From JANXMY01 sp964251675 (GTDB lineage Bacteria; Armatimonadota; Armatimonadia; Armatimonadales; Capsulimonadaceae): a stretch of 64,000 nucleotides of DNA. The position numbers and the translations under genes are program-made. Below are positions 57,037 to 64,000 of the stretch, in pieces (the first letter of the stretch is position 1; each line of letters starts with the position of its first letter). The stretch lies in assembly GCA_964251675.1 (NCBI GenBank), contig CAXUKS010000001.1:1-64000 (forward strand). The letters are read 5' to 3'. The notes under the pieces were generated by a model, which worked only from the letters and a program-made list of their open reading frames with translations, had not been told where the DNA came from and searched no databases.

Positions 57037-58059
57037 ATGACCATGATAGACCTTTCCAGCGACACAGCTACCAAGCCCTCCGAAGGAATGCGGCGGGCGA
57101 TGGCGAATGCGCTCGTCGGCGATGAGCAGAAGCGCGAGGACCCGACCACGAACGAACTTCAGGAGCGTGCGGCGGACCTGCTCGGCATGGACGCCGCAAT
57201 GCTTCTGCCTTCGGCGACGATGGCAAATTTAGTTGCCCTGAAAATGCACCTCAAGCCGGGCGATGAGTTAATTGCCTCCCGCAACGCGCATATTCTAAAC
57301 TGGCAAGGCGGCGGCTATGCCGCTGTCGCAGGCGCAACGGTCAGCGCCGTAGACACGGAAACCGGCATCTTCACGGCAGCCCAAGTCGAAGCCGCCATTC
57401 GGCCCATCGATCCCCACTTCCCGCAGACCCGCCTGGTCTGCCTGGAAAACACACACAACGCGGGCGGCGGCACAGTGTGGGCGCACGAGCAATTGGACGA
57501 TGTCCGCACAGCCGCCCGGCGGCATGGGCTGGCCGTGCATCTGGACGGGGCGCGGCTGCTGAACGCGGCTGCCGCCTCGGGGCTGGCTCCGCGTGCGATC
57601 ACGGCGTTTATGGATACGACGGCGCTGTGCCTGTCCAAAGGGCTGGGCTGCCCGGTGGGGGCCATTCTGGCCGGGCCGCGTGACTTCATCGAAGCCGCCT
57701 GGCGTGTCAAGCATCTGCTGGGCGGCGCGATGCGGCAGTCCGGTGTGCTGGCGGCGGCGGGGCTGTATGCATTAGAGCACAATCTGGCCCGTCTTCCTGA
57801 AGACCACGTCAACGCCAGGCGGCTGGCCGAGGGATTGGCAGGCATTCCCCGCGTGCAGATTAATACGGCGCGGGTGCAGTCCAACATTTTGTTCTTTTCG
57901 GTGAACGGCCTGACCGGCGACGAGGCACGGGCGCAGTTGGAAGAGCGCGGCGTTCGCCTAAGCGGCGGCTACGGTGCAATCCGAGCGGTGACGCATCTGG
58001 ACGTGTCGGCAGGCGATATTGAGCGGGCGATTGACGCCGCGCAGGCGGCGTGGGATTAG
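57037..58059 (+). CDS. ltaE: Low-specificity L-threonine aldolase
   Basis: A 340-residue PLP enzyme of fold type I that cleaves threonine or allo-threonine to glycine and acetaldehyde. IDLSSDTATKPSEGMRRAM, GDEQKREDPTTNELQ, LENTHNAGGGTVW, LHLDGARLLNAA-like VHLDGARLLNAA and the PLP lysine in CLSKGLGCPVGA match the family. Start at ATG 57037 or 57043; upstream codons lie in the repeat element. Confidence 0.95.
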   Translation: MTMIDLSSDTATKPSEGMRRAMANALVGDEQKREDPTTNELQERAADLLGMDAAMLLPSATMANLVALKMHLKPGDELIASRNAHILNWQGGGYAAVAGATVSAVDTETGIFTAAQVEAAIRPIDPHFPQTRLVCLENTHNAGGGTVWAHEQLDDVRTAARRHGLAVHLDGARLLNAAAASGLAPRAITAFMDTTALCLSKGLGCPVGAILAGPRDFIEAAWRVKHLLGGAMRQSGVLAAAGLYALEHNLARLPEDHVNARRLAEGLAGIPRVQINTARVQSNILFFSVNGLTGDEARAQLEERGVRLSGGYGAIRAVTHLDVSAGDIERAIDAAQAAWD

Positions 58060-58066
58060 GAGGCCC

Positions 58067-58172
58067 CCCGCCCCAATTCTGGGGAGCCGGATTAGGGACC
58101 GGAAAAAGTACGTCAAAAAGTGCGTCCGAGTCTGCTCTTATCTTAATTCTGGCTCCCCAGAATTGGGGCGGG
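58067..58172. repeat. AATTCTGGGG-type inverted-repeat element, copy 2
   Basis: Perfect 22-bp arms (58067-58088 and 58151-58172), CCCGCCCCAATTCTGGGGAG plus CC and its complement, across a 62-bp spacer. It lies between ltaE and the malate dehydrogenase gene. Related to the element at 52497. Confidence 0.82.
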
Positions 58173-58223
58173 AGGATCTCTTGGACCGAGCAATCAAGTC
58201 AACAGCCAAAGAGAAGAACACCT

Positions 58224-59291
58224 ATGGACATCAGTGTGATCGGGGCGGGCGGCGCGATTGGGCGGGAGATCGTGGCGCAGCTTGTGGCGGGACGGGTGCT
58301 GAAGCCCACGGAGCGCCTGCAGCTTGTCGGCAAGCGCGGCAGCGCGTCGGAGCGGGCGCTGTACGGCCTGCGCTCGGATTTGACCGATGCCTATGTGGAA
58401 AACGCGCCGCTGATTGATATTGCGCTCTGCCCGGAAGAAGTGGTCGGGGATATTATCGTGATGACCGCCGGGCAGACGCCCGGTGCGGGGGCATCGGGCA
58501 GCATGACCCGCGATGATGTGGCACAAGCAAACCTGCCGGTGTTTCAGGAACACGCCCGCGCTCTTGCCCGGTACGGACAGGGGCATGAAGTGGTGCTGAT
58601 GGTGACCAACCCCGTCGAGCTAGGCGTCGCGGTGATGGCCCGCGAGCTGGGAGCAAGGCGCGTGATCGGGATGGGGGCGTATTCGGACAGCCTGCGGTTC
58701 CGGCGCGAGATTGCGACGGATCTGGGCGTCCCGCGTCAGTTCATTTCGGGCTATGTGGCGGGCGAACATGGCATGAACCTGGTTCCGCTGTGGAGCAGTG
58801 TGCGCGTGTATGGCCGGGACGGCGGCGAGACGGAGGCGGCGGTGCGGGCGCTGCGGGGCAGCGGCACAAGCGGCGACTACCCGGCGCGGGTACAGGCGGC
58901 CCGCGAGTCGATCCAGCCGCTGTTTCAGACCGATATTCGCGCTGCGTATGAGGCGGTGGAGGCAATGCCGCCGGATGTGCGGGTGCAAATCCGCCCGGAG
59001 CTGACGCATCTGTCGGGGGCGCGGACGGTGATGGCGACGGCCAATGTGACCGTGGACATGGTGCGGCAGATGACAGAAGGCCGCGAAATGAGCGTGGCCG
59101 GACAGGTGATGCTGGAAGGGGACGGCGTCTACGGCATCCGGGGCGTGCTGGGAACGCCGCTGATTGTATCGCATCAGGGCGTGGTGCGCGTCCTGGCCCC
59201 GCCGGTCTGGCAGGAGGAGGCGCGGGCGCTGCATGAGGCCGCCGCCGCGATTGCTTCTAAAATTGCCCGCTGGACGGAGGCTGCCCGATGA
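58224..59291 (+). CDS. Malate dehydrogenase-like NAD-dependent enzyme
   Basis: A 355-residue lactate/malate dehydrogenase family protein. The Rossmann motif is VIGAGGAIG, followed by VMTAGQTPG, VTNPVELGV, and the catalytic histidine in YVAGEHGMNLVP. The substrate arginine region is less typical, so malate versus another 2-hydroxyacid is unsure. Earlier in-frame codons run through the repeat element; ATG 58224 is preferred. It overlaps the ACT gene by 4 bp. Confidence 0.85.
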   Translation: MDISVIGAGGAIGREIVAQLVAGRVLKPTERLQLVGKRGSASERALYGLRSDLTDAYVENAPLIDIALCPEEVVGDIIVMTAGQTPGAGASGSMTRDDVAQANLPVFQEHARALARYGQGHEVVLMVTNPVELGVAVMARELGARRVIGMGAYSDSLRFRREIATDLGVPRQFISGYVAGEHGMNLVPLWSSVRVYGRDGGETEAAVRALRGSGTSGDYPARVQAARESIQPLFQTDIRAAYEAVEAMPPDVRVQIRPELTHLSGARTVMATANVTVDMVRQMTEGREMSVAGQVMLEGDGVYGIRGVLGTPLIVSHQGVVRVLAPPVWQEEARALHEAAAAIASKIARWTEAAR

Positions 59292-59767
59292 CCGCCGAAC
59301 CAGAAAAATGGATATTTCAGCTTAAATTGCGAAACCGGGCGGGCGTGCTGTCCTCGCTGACGGCGCTGTTTTCAGATCGGGGCCTGTCACTGGAAAGCCT
59401 GAGCGCCCATGAAGGCAGCGGGCCGGGCATCACAGGCACGGCGATTTTGACATTCGCCGCGACGGCGGCCAAGAAAGATCATCTGACCCGCCTGCTGGGC
59501 CGTCTGGACACGGTGCAACTTGTGGCCGTGCTGCGCTATGACGATGCCGCGCACGCCCGCAAGTCCGCGCTGGCCCGTGTGTCTCTGCCCGCCGACGCTT
59601 TGCGGGCCGCCCTGCCCTCCGGCGTTCTGTGCGATGTGGTTTCCACGGCAGATACCGAAACAGTGGCCCTTCTGCTCGGCCCACCGGCACTCATTGATGC
59701 GGCGCTAGCTGCCCTGACCGCGCTGGAGGCATTGCAGGAAGTGGACGCGACGGTAATTGTGGTCTAG
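59288..59767 (+). CDS. ACT-domain protein
   Basis: A 159-residue protein. Residues 8-80 form an ACT domain (LKLRNRAGVLSSLTALFSDR, then GLSLESLSAHEG), and the C-terminal half looks like a second, weaker one. This is the plan of IlvH-type regulatory subunits, but the sequence is distant and no ilvB is near. Coupling (ATGA) to the dehydrogenase suggests that it regulates that enzyme or binds the same metabolite. Confidence 0.8.
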   Translation: MTAEPEKWIFQLKLRNRAGVLSSLTALFSDRGLSLESLSAHEGSGPGITGTAILTFAATAAKKDHLTRLLGRLDTVQLVAVLRYDDAAHARKSALARVSLPADALRAALPSGVLCDVVSTADTETVALLLGPPALIDAALAALTALEALQEVDATVIVV

Positions 59768-59804
59768 TATGGCGCTGTTGCATAATTACTGAACCATGCC
59801 ATAA

Positions 59805-59830
59805 GAGCCATGCCATAAATGGCACGGCTC
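59805..59830. repeat. Hairpin in the 232-bp gap after the ACT gene
   Basis: GAGCCATGCCAT and ATGGCACGGCTC pair with one mismatch around AA. The gap 59768-59999 otherwise contains no gene I can support. Confidence 0.55.
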
Positions 59831-59999
59831 ACCGGCCTATGGCCAGAAAGTACCGCTGCGCGGCACTCGATTATCTGTAAATTATCTGCCCCTATCCCCG
59901 CGAAGCGTGGGATTTCTGGCGGCCTCGCCGTCTAGCCGTGCGTTTCAACGCATGGTGGGAATTTATGCACTAACGCCGTCTAGTATCGTAATCCAGCGC

Positions 60000-60188
60000 C
60001 TATGCCTTGCTTTCCAAACCGTACACAAACGCCAGGACTTCGGCGACGGCGCGGCAGAGGTCGGGCGGGATTTGGGCGCCGACATCAAAAGACGCCAGCG
60101 CCCCGGCCAGCGCCGGGTCCGGGCGCAGAGGCACATCGTTGTCGCGGGCGATACGGAGGATGTCTTCGGCAATCGAGGGGGCTTGCAT
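60000..60188 (-). CDS. FlhB C-terminal-domain-like protein
   Basis: A 62-residue protein equal to the cytosolic end of FlhB/EscU: IAEDILRIARDNDVPLRPDP, then IPPDLCRAVAEVLAFVYGL. It lacks the NPTH autocleavage segment and membrane part. Stand-alone versions (YlqH/FhlB-like) occur next to FliK-like proteins, exactly as here, and are proposed to interact with the export-gate switch. 19 bp after the FliK-like gene. Confidence 0.88.
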   Translation of the reverse strand: MQAPSIAEDILRIARDNDVPLRPDPALAGALASFDVGAQIPPDLCRAVAEVLAFVYGLESKA

Positions 60189-60207
60189 AGTGTATTCGCT
60201 TTCGGGG

Positions 60208-61293
60208 TTAAACGTGCTGATCTACGCGGGCACGCGGCGCTTGGAACGCCTCGCCGCCAGGCCACAGCGGGGGCCATTCGGTCTGCAGGCGGCAGGAAAC
60301 TTCGCACTCCGACCAGCCCGCACCGCCGAGGGCGTGAACCAGCAGGGGGGCGTGCCGCGCCAAAAGCCGGGCCGTACCCGCCCGCTCCACGCCAAAGCGG
60401 CAGGTCAGCAGCGCGGCGCGGGTTCCGGCAAGCTCCGCCTGCACCCGGCCCAGGCGAGGGGGAGAGAGGCGCAGCGTGACACGCAAGGGGGCTTCATCGG
60501 CGTCGGACTCTGGCGGGCGCGGCAGGGACAGACGCACTTCGGCGACCGAGGGCTGACCGAGAAAGGCCAGCGGCAGGGCGAAATACAGGGGCGTGTCCGG
60601 CGCGTGGGCGTGGGACGTCAGCGAGGCTTGATTGAGGAGCTGCTGGCCTTCCAGAAGCGAGGCCAGCCCGTCGGCTTCCCCCCGCAGAGCGCGGTCACCG
60701 GAGGCCGCAGCCAGCCGCAGAAGCGATGTTCGCAGGTCGGCCACAGGCATATCTTTGAGTTCTGCAGTCAGCACCCGATGCTCCGTACTGCGTCCGATTT
60801 GCAGCAGCATCTCGCGCAGATGACGAGTCAGGGCTTCCGGCGGCATTCCGGCGTCCAGCGCCAGTCCTAGCCACGCACGGACCGTCTCCGGCACGGCCCC
60901 CGGTCCCGCCGCGCTCGTCCGCGTTGGGGCGTTCAGCACGGCGGCAATCGCCCGCAGGGAGTCGGGAGAGAGCGGCAGAGTCAGCGTTTTTGCCAGCGTG
61001 TAGGCTTCGGGGGGAACACCGGGCGCGGTCGCCAGAATAGCATGCGCCTGTGCCAGCGAGGCGGCAGTGAGCGGCAGACCGGCCTGCACCAGGGCGGAGG
61101 CCAGCGCGACATGGGCTTCGGAGGCGGCCAGCCCCATTTCCAGCAGCAGGGTTCGCACCGAGGCGGCAGTCGGCCCACCGGGTATTCCTGAGACTGGCAC
61201 AGCAGGCGATGAAGCCATCAGCTTGCCCAGCAGAGCGAGTGCCGCCGCCGCTGGTCCCTGGGCGTTAGAAAAAATTGTGCTGGAAACTTGCAT
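60208..61293 (-). CDS. FliK-like hook-length control family protein
   Basis: A 361-residue protein, mostly alanine/leucine-rich helices with no signal peptide. The last 130 residues have the Flg_hook pattern (LYFALPLAFLGQPSVAEVRL, then LRVTLRLSPPRLGRVQAEL), as in YlqG-type proteins. Together with the FlhB-tail protein it forms a pair known from flagellate and non-flagellate bacteria. No other flagellar gene is in the window. Start at ATG 61293; no strong ribosome site. Confidence 0.78.
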   Translation of the reverse strand: MQVSSTIFSNAQGPAAAALALLGKLMASSPAVPVSGIPGGPTAASVRTLLLEMGLAASEAHVALASALVQAGLPLTAASLAQAHAILATAPGVPPEAYTLAKTLTLPLSPDSLRAIAAVLNAPTRTSAAGPGAVPETVRAWLGLALDAGMPPEALTRHLREMLLQIGRSTEHRVLTAELKDMPVADLRTSLLRLAAASGDRALRGEADGLASLLEGQQLLNQASLTSHAHAPDTPLYFALPLAFLGQPSVAEVRLSLPRPPESDADEAPLRVTLRLSPPRLGRVQAELAGTRAALLTCRFGVERAGTARLLARHAPLLVHALGGAGWSECEVSCRLQTEWPPLWPGGEAFQAPRARVDQHV

Positions 61294-61319
61294 GGAAAAA
61301 CGATAGAAAGACGGACCGA

Positions 61320-62240
61320 ATGATGCTTTATTGTCGGCAATTTTGCCGCACATCTAAAGAGTGCCGCGCCAAAACTTCCTTTCTCTGGCTGACGCTTGCG
61401 GCTCTGCTCCTTTTCTGCCTGCGGCCCGCCGCATACGCCAAACCTACCATGACTATTTTGGATACCCGCACCGGCAAAGCCGTCACGCAGGCAGTGCTGT
61501 TAGACCGCCTTGCTGCCGCCGATGTCGTCTTTGTCGGCGAACAGCACACCGACCCTGCCGCGCACACGTTTGAATTGGAAGTGCTAACTGGCCTGCATAC
61601 GCGGGTCGGCAAACGTCTGGCGGTTGGCCTGGAAATGTTCGAGCGCGACGTTCAGCCGACACTCAGCGATTACGTGCAGGGCAAAGTCACCGAGGCCGCT
61701 TTTCTGAAAACCACCCGCCCGTGGGCTAACTACGCCGCCGACTACCGGCCTCTGGTTGAGTTTGCCCGCGCCCATGCCGTCCCCGTGCTGGCCTCCAATG
61801 TCCCCCAGCCCATTGCCACAGAGGTCGGACGGCGCGGCCTGCCCGCGCTGTCCGCGTTCCCGTCCACTCAGTATGCCCCGGATGTGCAGACGCCCCGCGA
61901 CGGCGCGTTCACCCGCTTTCAGACCGTCATGCAGGACATGGGTGGCCACGGCGGCATGGCGATGGACGCCGCCACCATCAGCCGCTTTTACGACGCCCAG
62001 TGCCTGCGCGACGCCACCATGGCGGACAGCATTGTCCAGCGACTGCAAATGGCCCAGAATGCTCTCATTCTGCATATCAACGGCCAGTTCCATTCCGACT
62101 ACGGCGACGGCATCCCCCGCCGCATCTTGTGGCAGCGGCCTTTGACCAAGTGCGTGACTATCTCCGTACTGAGTGACGCCAAAGCTCCGCCGGACAGCAA
62201 AGAGCTGGCTGATTACGTGGTGCTGCCTACCCGCCCCTAG
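61320..62240 (+). CDS. ChaN-like haem/iron-regulated lipoprotein family protein
   Basis: A 306-residue exported protein (signal sequence about residues 15-38). The family core VVFVGEQHTDPAAHTFELEV is present, followed by AVGLEMFERDVQPTLSDYV and LHINGQFHSDYGDGIP. ChaN-type proteins bind haem through a conserved histidine/tyrosine cluster. Here no lipobox cysteine is evident, so it is probably secreted or N-anchored. It is divergent from the FliK-like gene, 26 bp away. Confidence 0.82.
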   Translation: MMLYCRQFCRTSKECRAKTSFLWLTLAALLLFCLRPAAYAKPTMTILDTRTGKAVTQAVLLDRLAAADVVFVGEQHTDPAAHTFELEVLTGLHTRVGKRLAVGLEMFERDVQPTLSDYVQGKVTEAAFLKTTRPWANYAADYRPLVEFARAHAVPVLASNVPQPIATEVGRRGLPALSAFPSTQYAPDVQTPRDGAFTRFQTVMQDMGGHGGMAMDAATISRFYDAQCLRDATMADSIVQRLQMAQNALILHINGQFHSDYGDGIPRRILWQRPLTKCVTISVLSDAKAPPDSKELADYVVLPTRP

Positions 62241-62350
62241 CGGCAGCCTGCGTGTCCCTTCCCTCGATTCAGACGCCAGCATTAACGTCCGCTGCCGTGC
62301 GTTATCCCACTTTTCCCGCCGCACACTTGTTGAGGTACAATAAGCAAAAG

Positions 62351-62452
62351 ATGCCCTGGAGGTGTACCATCATACTAACTTTGTCCCCGGAGATGGAAGC
62401 GCAAATACAAGCAGAGCGTCAAAAACGAGACGCCACAAAGGACAAGCACTAA
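62351..62452 (+). CDS. 33-aa ORF coupled to purL
   Basis: TACAAT (62336-62341) lies 9 nt before the ATG, so the message is probably leaderless. The 33-residue product ends with LTLSPEMEAQIQAERQKRDA, which resembles the start of small ribbon-helix-helix or antitoxin-type proteins. Its stop overlaps the purL ATG (TAATG), so translation of purL should depend on it. It may be a real short protein or merely a coupling leader. Confidence 0.5.
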   Translation: MPWRCTIILTLSPEMEAQIQAERQKRDATKDKH

Positions 62453-64000
62453 TGGACCCGCAGATTTATCGTGAGATGGGCTTGAACGACTCCGAGTATG
62501 CCCAGATTTTAGAGACGCTGGGACGCGAGCCGAGCCTCACCGAGATTGGAATGTACGCCGTCATGTGGTCGGAGCATTGCGGCTACAAATATTCCCGGCC
62601 CGTGCTGCGGCTCTTTGCCAAGTACAAAGAAGCGCAGGACACCGGGGCCGTCGAGAACGCGGGCGTGATTGACATTGGCGGCAACATCGGGGTCGTGATG
62701 AAGATGGAGTCGCACAACCACCCCTCCGCCGTGGAGCCGTTCCAGGGCGCGGCCACCGGGGTCGGCGGCATCCTGCGCGACATCTTCACGATGGGCGCAC
62801 GGCCTATCGCGGGCCTGAACTCCCTGCGCTTCGGGCCGATTGATGGGCCGGAAAACGCGCACACGCGGTACTTGTTTGAGCACGTTGTCGGCGGCATCAG
62901 CCATTATGGGAACTGTGTGGGAGTCCCCACTGTGGGCGGGGAGATTTACTTTCATCCGTCGTACACGGGCAACCCGCTGGTCAATGCGATGGCGGTGGGC
63001 GTTGTGCCGATGGACCAAATCGCGTCGGCAGGGGCGAAGGGGATTGGGAACCCGGTGCTGTATGTCGGGTCGGCGACGGGCAAGGACGGCATTCACGGGG
63101 CAACGTTTGCGTCGGTGGAGCTGGGGCCGGACTCGGAGAGCAAGCGGCCTAATGTGCAGATGGGGGACCCGTTTGCCGAGAAGCTGCTGATTGAAGCGAC
63201 GCTGGAAGCCCTGGCGACAGGTCATATCGTCGGCATTCAGGACATGGGCGCGGCGGGGCTGACCTGCGCGACCTGCGAGATGTCCGCCAAAGGCGAAGTG
63301 GGTATGGACGTAGACGTCCGCAGAGTGCCCCAGCGCGAGGCGGGCATGACCCCCTATGAGATCATGCTGTCCGAGTCGCAGGAGCGGATGCTGGCGGTGA
63401 TTGAACTTGGGCAGGAGGACACCGTGGCCGCCGTGTTCCACAAATGGGGCCTGAACGCCGTAGTGATCGGCCATGTCACGGACACGGGCCGCGTGGTGCT
63501 CAAAGACGGAGGCGTGATAGTCGCCGATGTCCCGGCCCGGTCGCTGGCCGACGACTGCCCGACGTACACGCTGGCGGCCTCGGAGCCTGCGTATATTAGC
63601 GAAGTGCAGTCGGCAGATTTGAGCGGCCTGTCTGAACCCGAAGACTACGGCGCGGTATTATTGAAGCTGCTGGCGTCGCCGTCGATTGCCTCCAAACGCT
63701 GGGTCTACGACCAGTATGACTCGATGGTGCAGACGCAGACGACCGTGCTGCCGGGAGCCGCCGATGCCGCCGTGCTGCGCCTGCGGGACTCGGGCGGCAA
63801 GGGCCTCGCGCTGACGGCGGACTGCAACCCGCGCTACTGCTACTTAGACCCTTACGAAGGGGCACGGCTGGCGGTGGCTGAAGCGGCCCGCAATCTGAGC
63901 TGCGTGGGGGCCACCCCGCTGGCGGTCACGGACTGCCTGAACTTCGCGTCGCCCGAGAAGCCGGAAGGCTTTTGGCAGTTTCAGCGGGCAGTCGCGGGCC
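62452..64000 (+). CDS. purL: Phosphoribosylformylglycinamidine synthase subunit PurL (3' end beyond window)
   Basis: 516 codons are visible and the frame is open to the right edge. It is the small-type PurL (typically about 730-770 residues) with MYAVMWSEHCGYKYSRPVL, MKMESHNHPSAVEPFQGAATG, GVPTVGGEIYF, QDMGAAGLTCATCEM and DCNPRYCYLDPYEG. It converts FGAR, ATP and glutamine-derived ammonia to FGAM in purine synthesis, with PurS and PurQ, which are not in view. It starts at ATG 62452, one base inside the stop of the leader ORF. Confidence 0.97.
   Translation, partial: MDPQIYREMGLNDSEYAQILETLGREPSLTEIGMYAVMWSEHCGYKYSRPVLRLFAKYKEAQDTGAVENAGVIDIGGNIGVVMKMESHNHPSAVEPFQGAATGVGGILRDIFTMGARPIAGLNSLRFGPIDGPENAHTRYLFEHVVGGISHYGNCVGVPTVGGEIYFHPSYTGNPLVNAMAVGVVPMDQIASAGAKGIGNPVLYVGSATGKDGIHGATFASVELGPDSESKRPNVQMGDPFAEKLLIEATLEALATGHIVGIQDMGAAGLTCATCEMSAKGEVGMDVDVRRVPQREAGMTPYEIMLSESQERMLAVIELGQEDTVAAVFHKWGLNAVVIGHVTDTGRVVLKDGGVIVADVPARSLADDCPTYTLAASEPAYISEVQSADLSGLSEPEDYGAVLLKLLASPSIASKRWVYDQYDSMVQTQTTVLPGAADAAVLRLRDSGGKGLALTADCNPRYCYLDPYEGARLAVAEAARNLSCVGATPLAVTDCLNFASPEKPEGFWQFQRAVAG

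Noticed and set aside
59771..59786. Insertion-sequence end (GGCGCTGTTGCATAAT)
   Set aside because: It resembles the GGCnCTGTTGCA tip of IS6/IS5-type elements, but there is no transposase, no matching inverted end and no target duplication.

Overview
The window is a GC-rich (about 60%) bacterial chromosome segment. Its gene content points to the phylum Armatimonadota. The strongest clue is a complete Pup-like/proteasome operon (mpa, dop, a UBact-type Pup ending in SGE, prcB, prcA, pafA) outside an actinobacterial gene neighbourhood. A DUF1559-type pseudopilin beside a LacI regulator and a glycoside hydrolase, a DUF2961 protein and a CrtYc/CrtYd heterodimeric lycopene cyclase fit the same picture. 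The assignment is inferred from gene content, not proven. Promoters look like TTGACA-N16-18-TATACT, and several genes appear to be leaderless, with the -10 box 5-9 nt before the ATG.

Layout. 1-5.2 kb (minus): lycopene cyclase subunits translationally coupled to an ABC exporter, a secreted PsbP-like protein and a D-aminoacylase. 5.4-10.6 kb (plus): MFS transporter, LacI regulator, pseudopilin, secreted glycosidase. 10.7-11.5 kb: a menA gene broken by an internal deletion and frameshift. 11.8-15 kb: a second ABC exporter with a membrane-anchored TPR-like protein. 15-20.3 kb: SRP RNA, dnaX, ybaB and recR, with a membrane-tethered sigma factor gene inserted on the opposite strand. 20.2-23.3 kb: a SanA-like protein, pdxS and a NYN nuclease. 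23.3-26.5 kb: a bacterial Ro (TROVE) gene preceded by a dense array of Y RNAs. 26.5-35.5 kb: M48 protease, an HExxH protein, ispE, an NTP-transferase, a divergent ClpX, tRNA-Pro, an HNH nuclease, tRNA-Ile(UAU) and rtcB carrying a LAGLIDADG-type intein. 35.5-44 kb: the proteasome operon. 44-50 kb: small stress/TA genes, uvrB and a decayed toxin-antitoxin pair. 50.7-52.4 kb: a CPBP protease operon whose three products share a C-terminal VWPPxP tail. 52.6-55.9 kb: a polyphosphate-like module (ppx, phosphoesterase, HhH, split CHAD). 55.9-64 kb: AKR-like protein, threonine aldolase, malate dehydrogenase, ACT protein, an orphan FlhB-like/FliK-like pair, a ChaN-like protein and purL, which runs off the right edge.

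The most striking system is at 24996-25856 (minus). Seven copies of the Ro-binding signature are packed into about 860 bp directly upstream of the Ro ORF. The signature is GGGCCG, 8-9 nt, then GRUUAYC on one strand, facing UUGCCYG on the other. Three copies are ordinary end-closed Y RNAs. Three are embedded inside tRNA-shaped RNAs (acceptor stem, D arm and T arm present; one ends in ACCA) with the Ro stem in place of the anticodon arm. These alternate Y, tRNA-Y, Y, tRNA-Y, Y, tRNA-Y. The seventh copy is degenerate and lies in the 5' UTR of the Ro mRNA over its Shine-Dalgarno sequence, which suggests autoregulation. RtcB and two tRNA genes lie about 7-8 kb away, so the wider region is rich in RNA repair and quality-control functions.

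Three 127-bp inverted-repeat elements (19505, 37461, 56884) and two smaller AATTCTGGGG-type elements (52497, 58067) are scattered between genes. Some of them supply stop codons to neighbouring genes.
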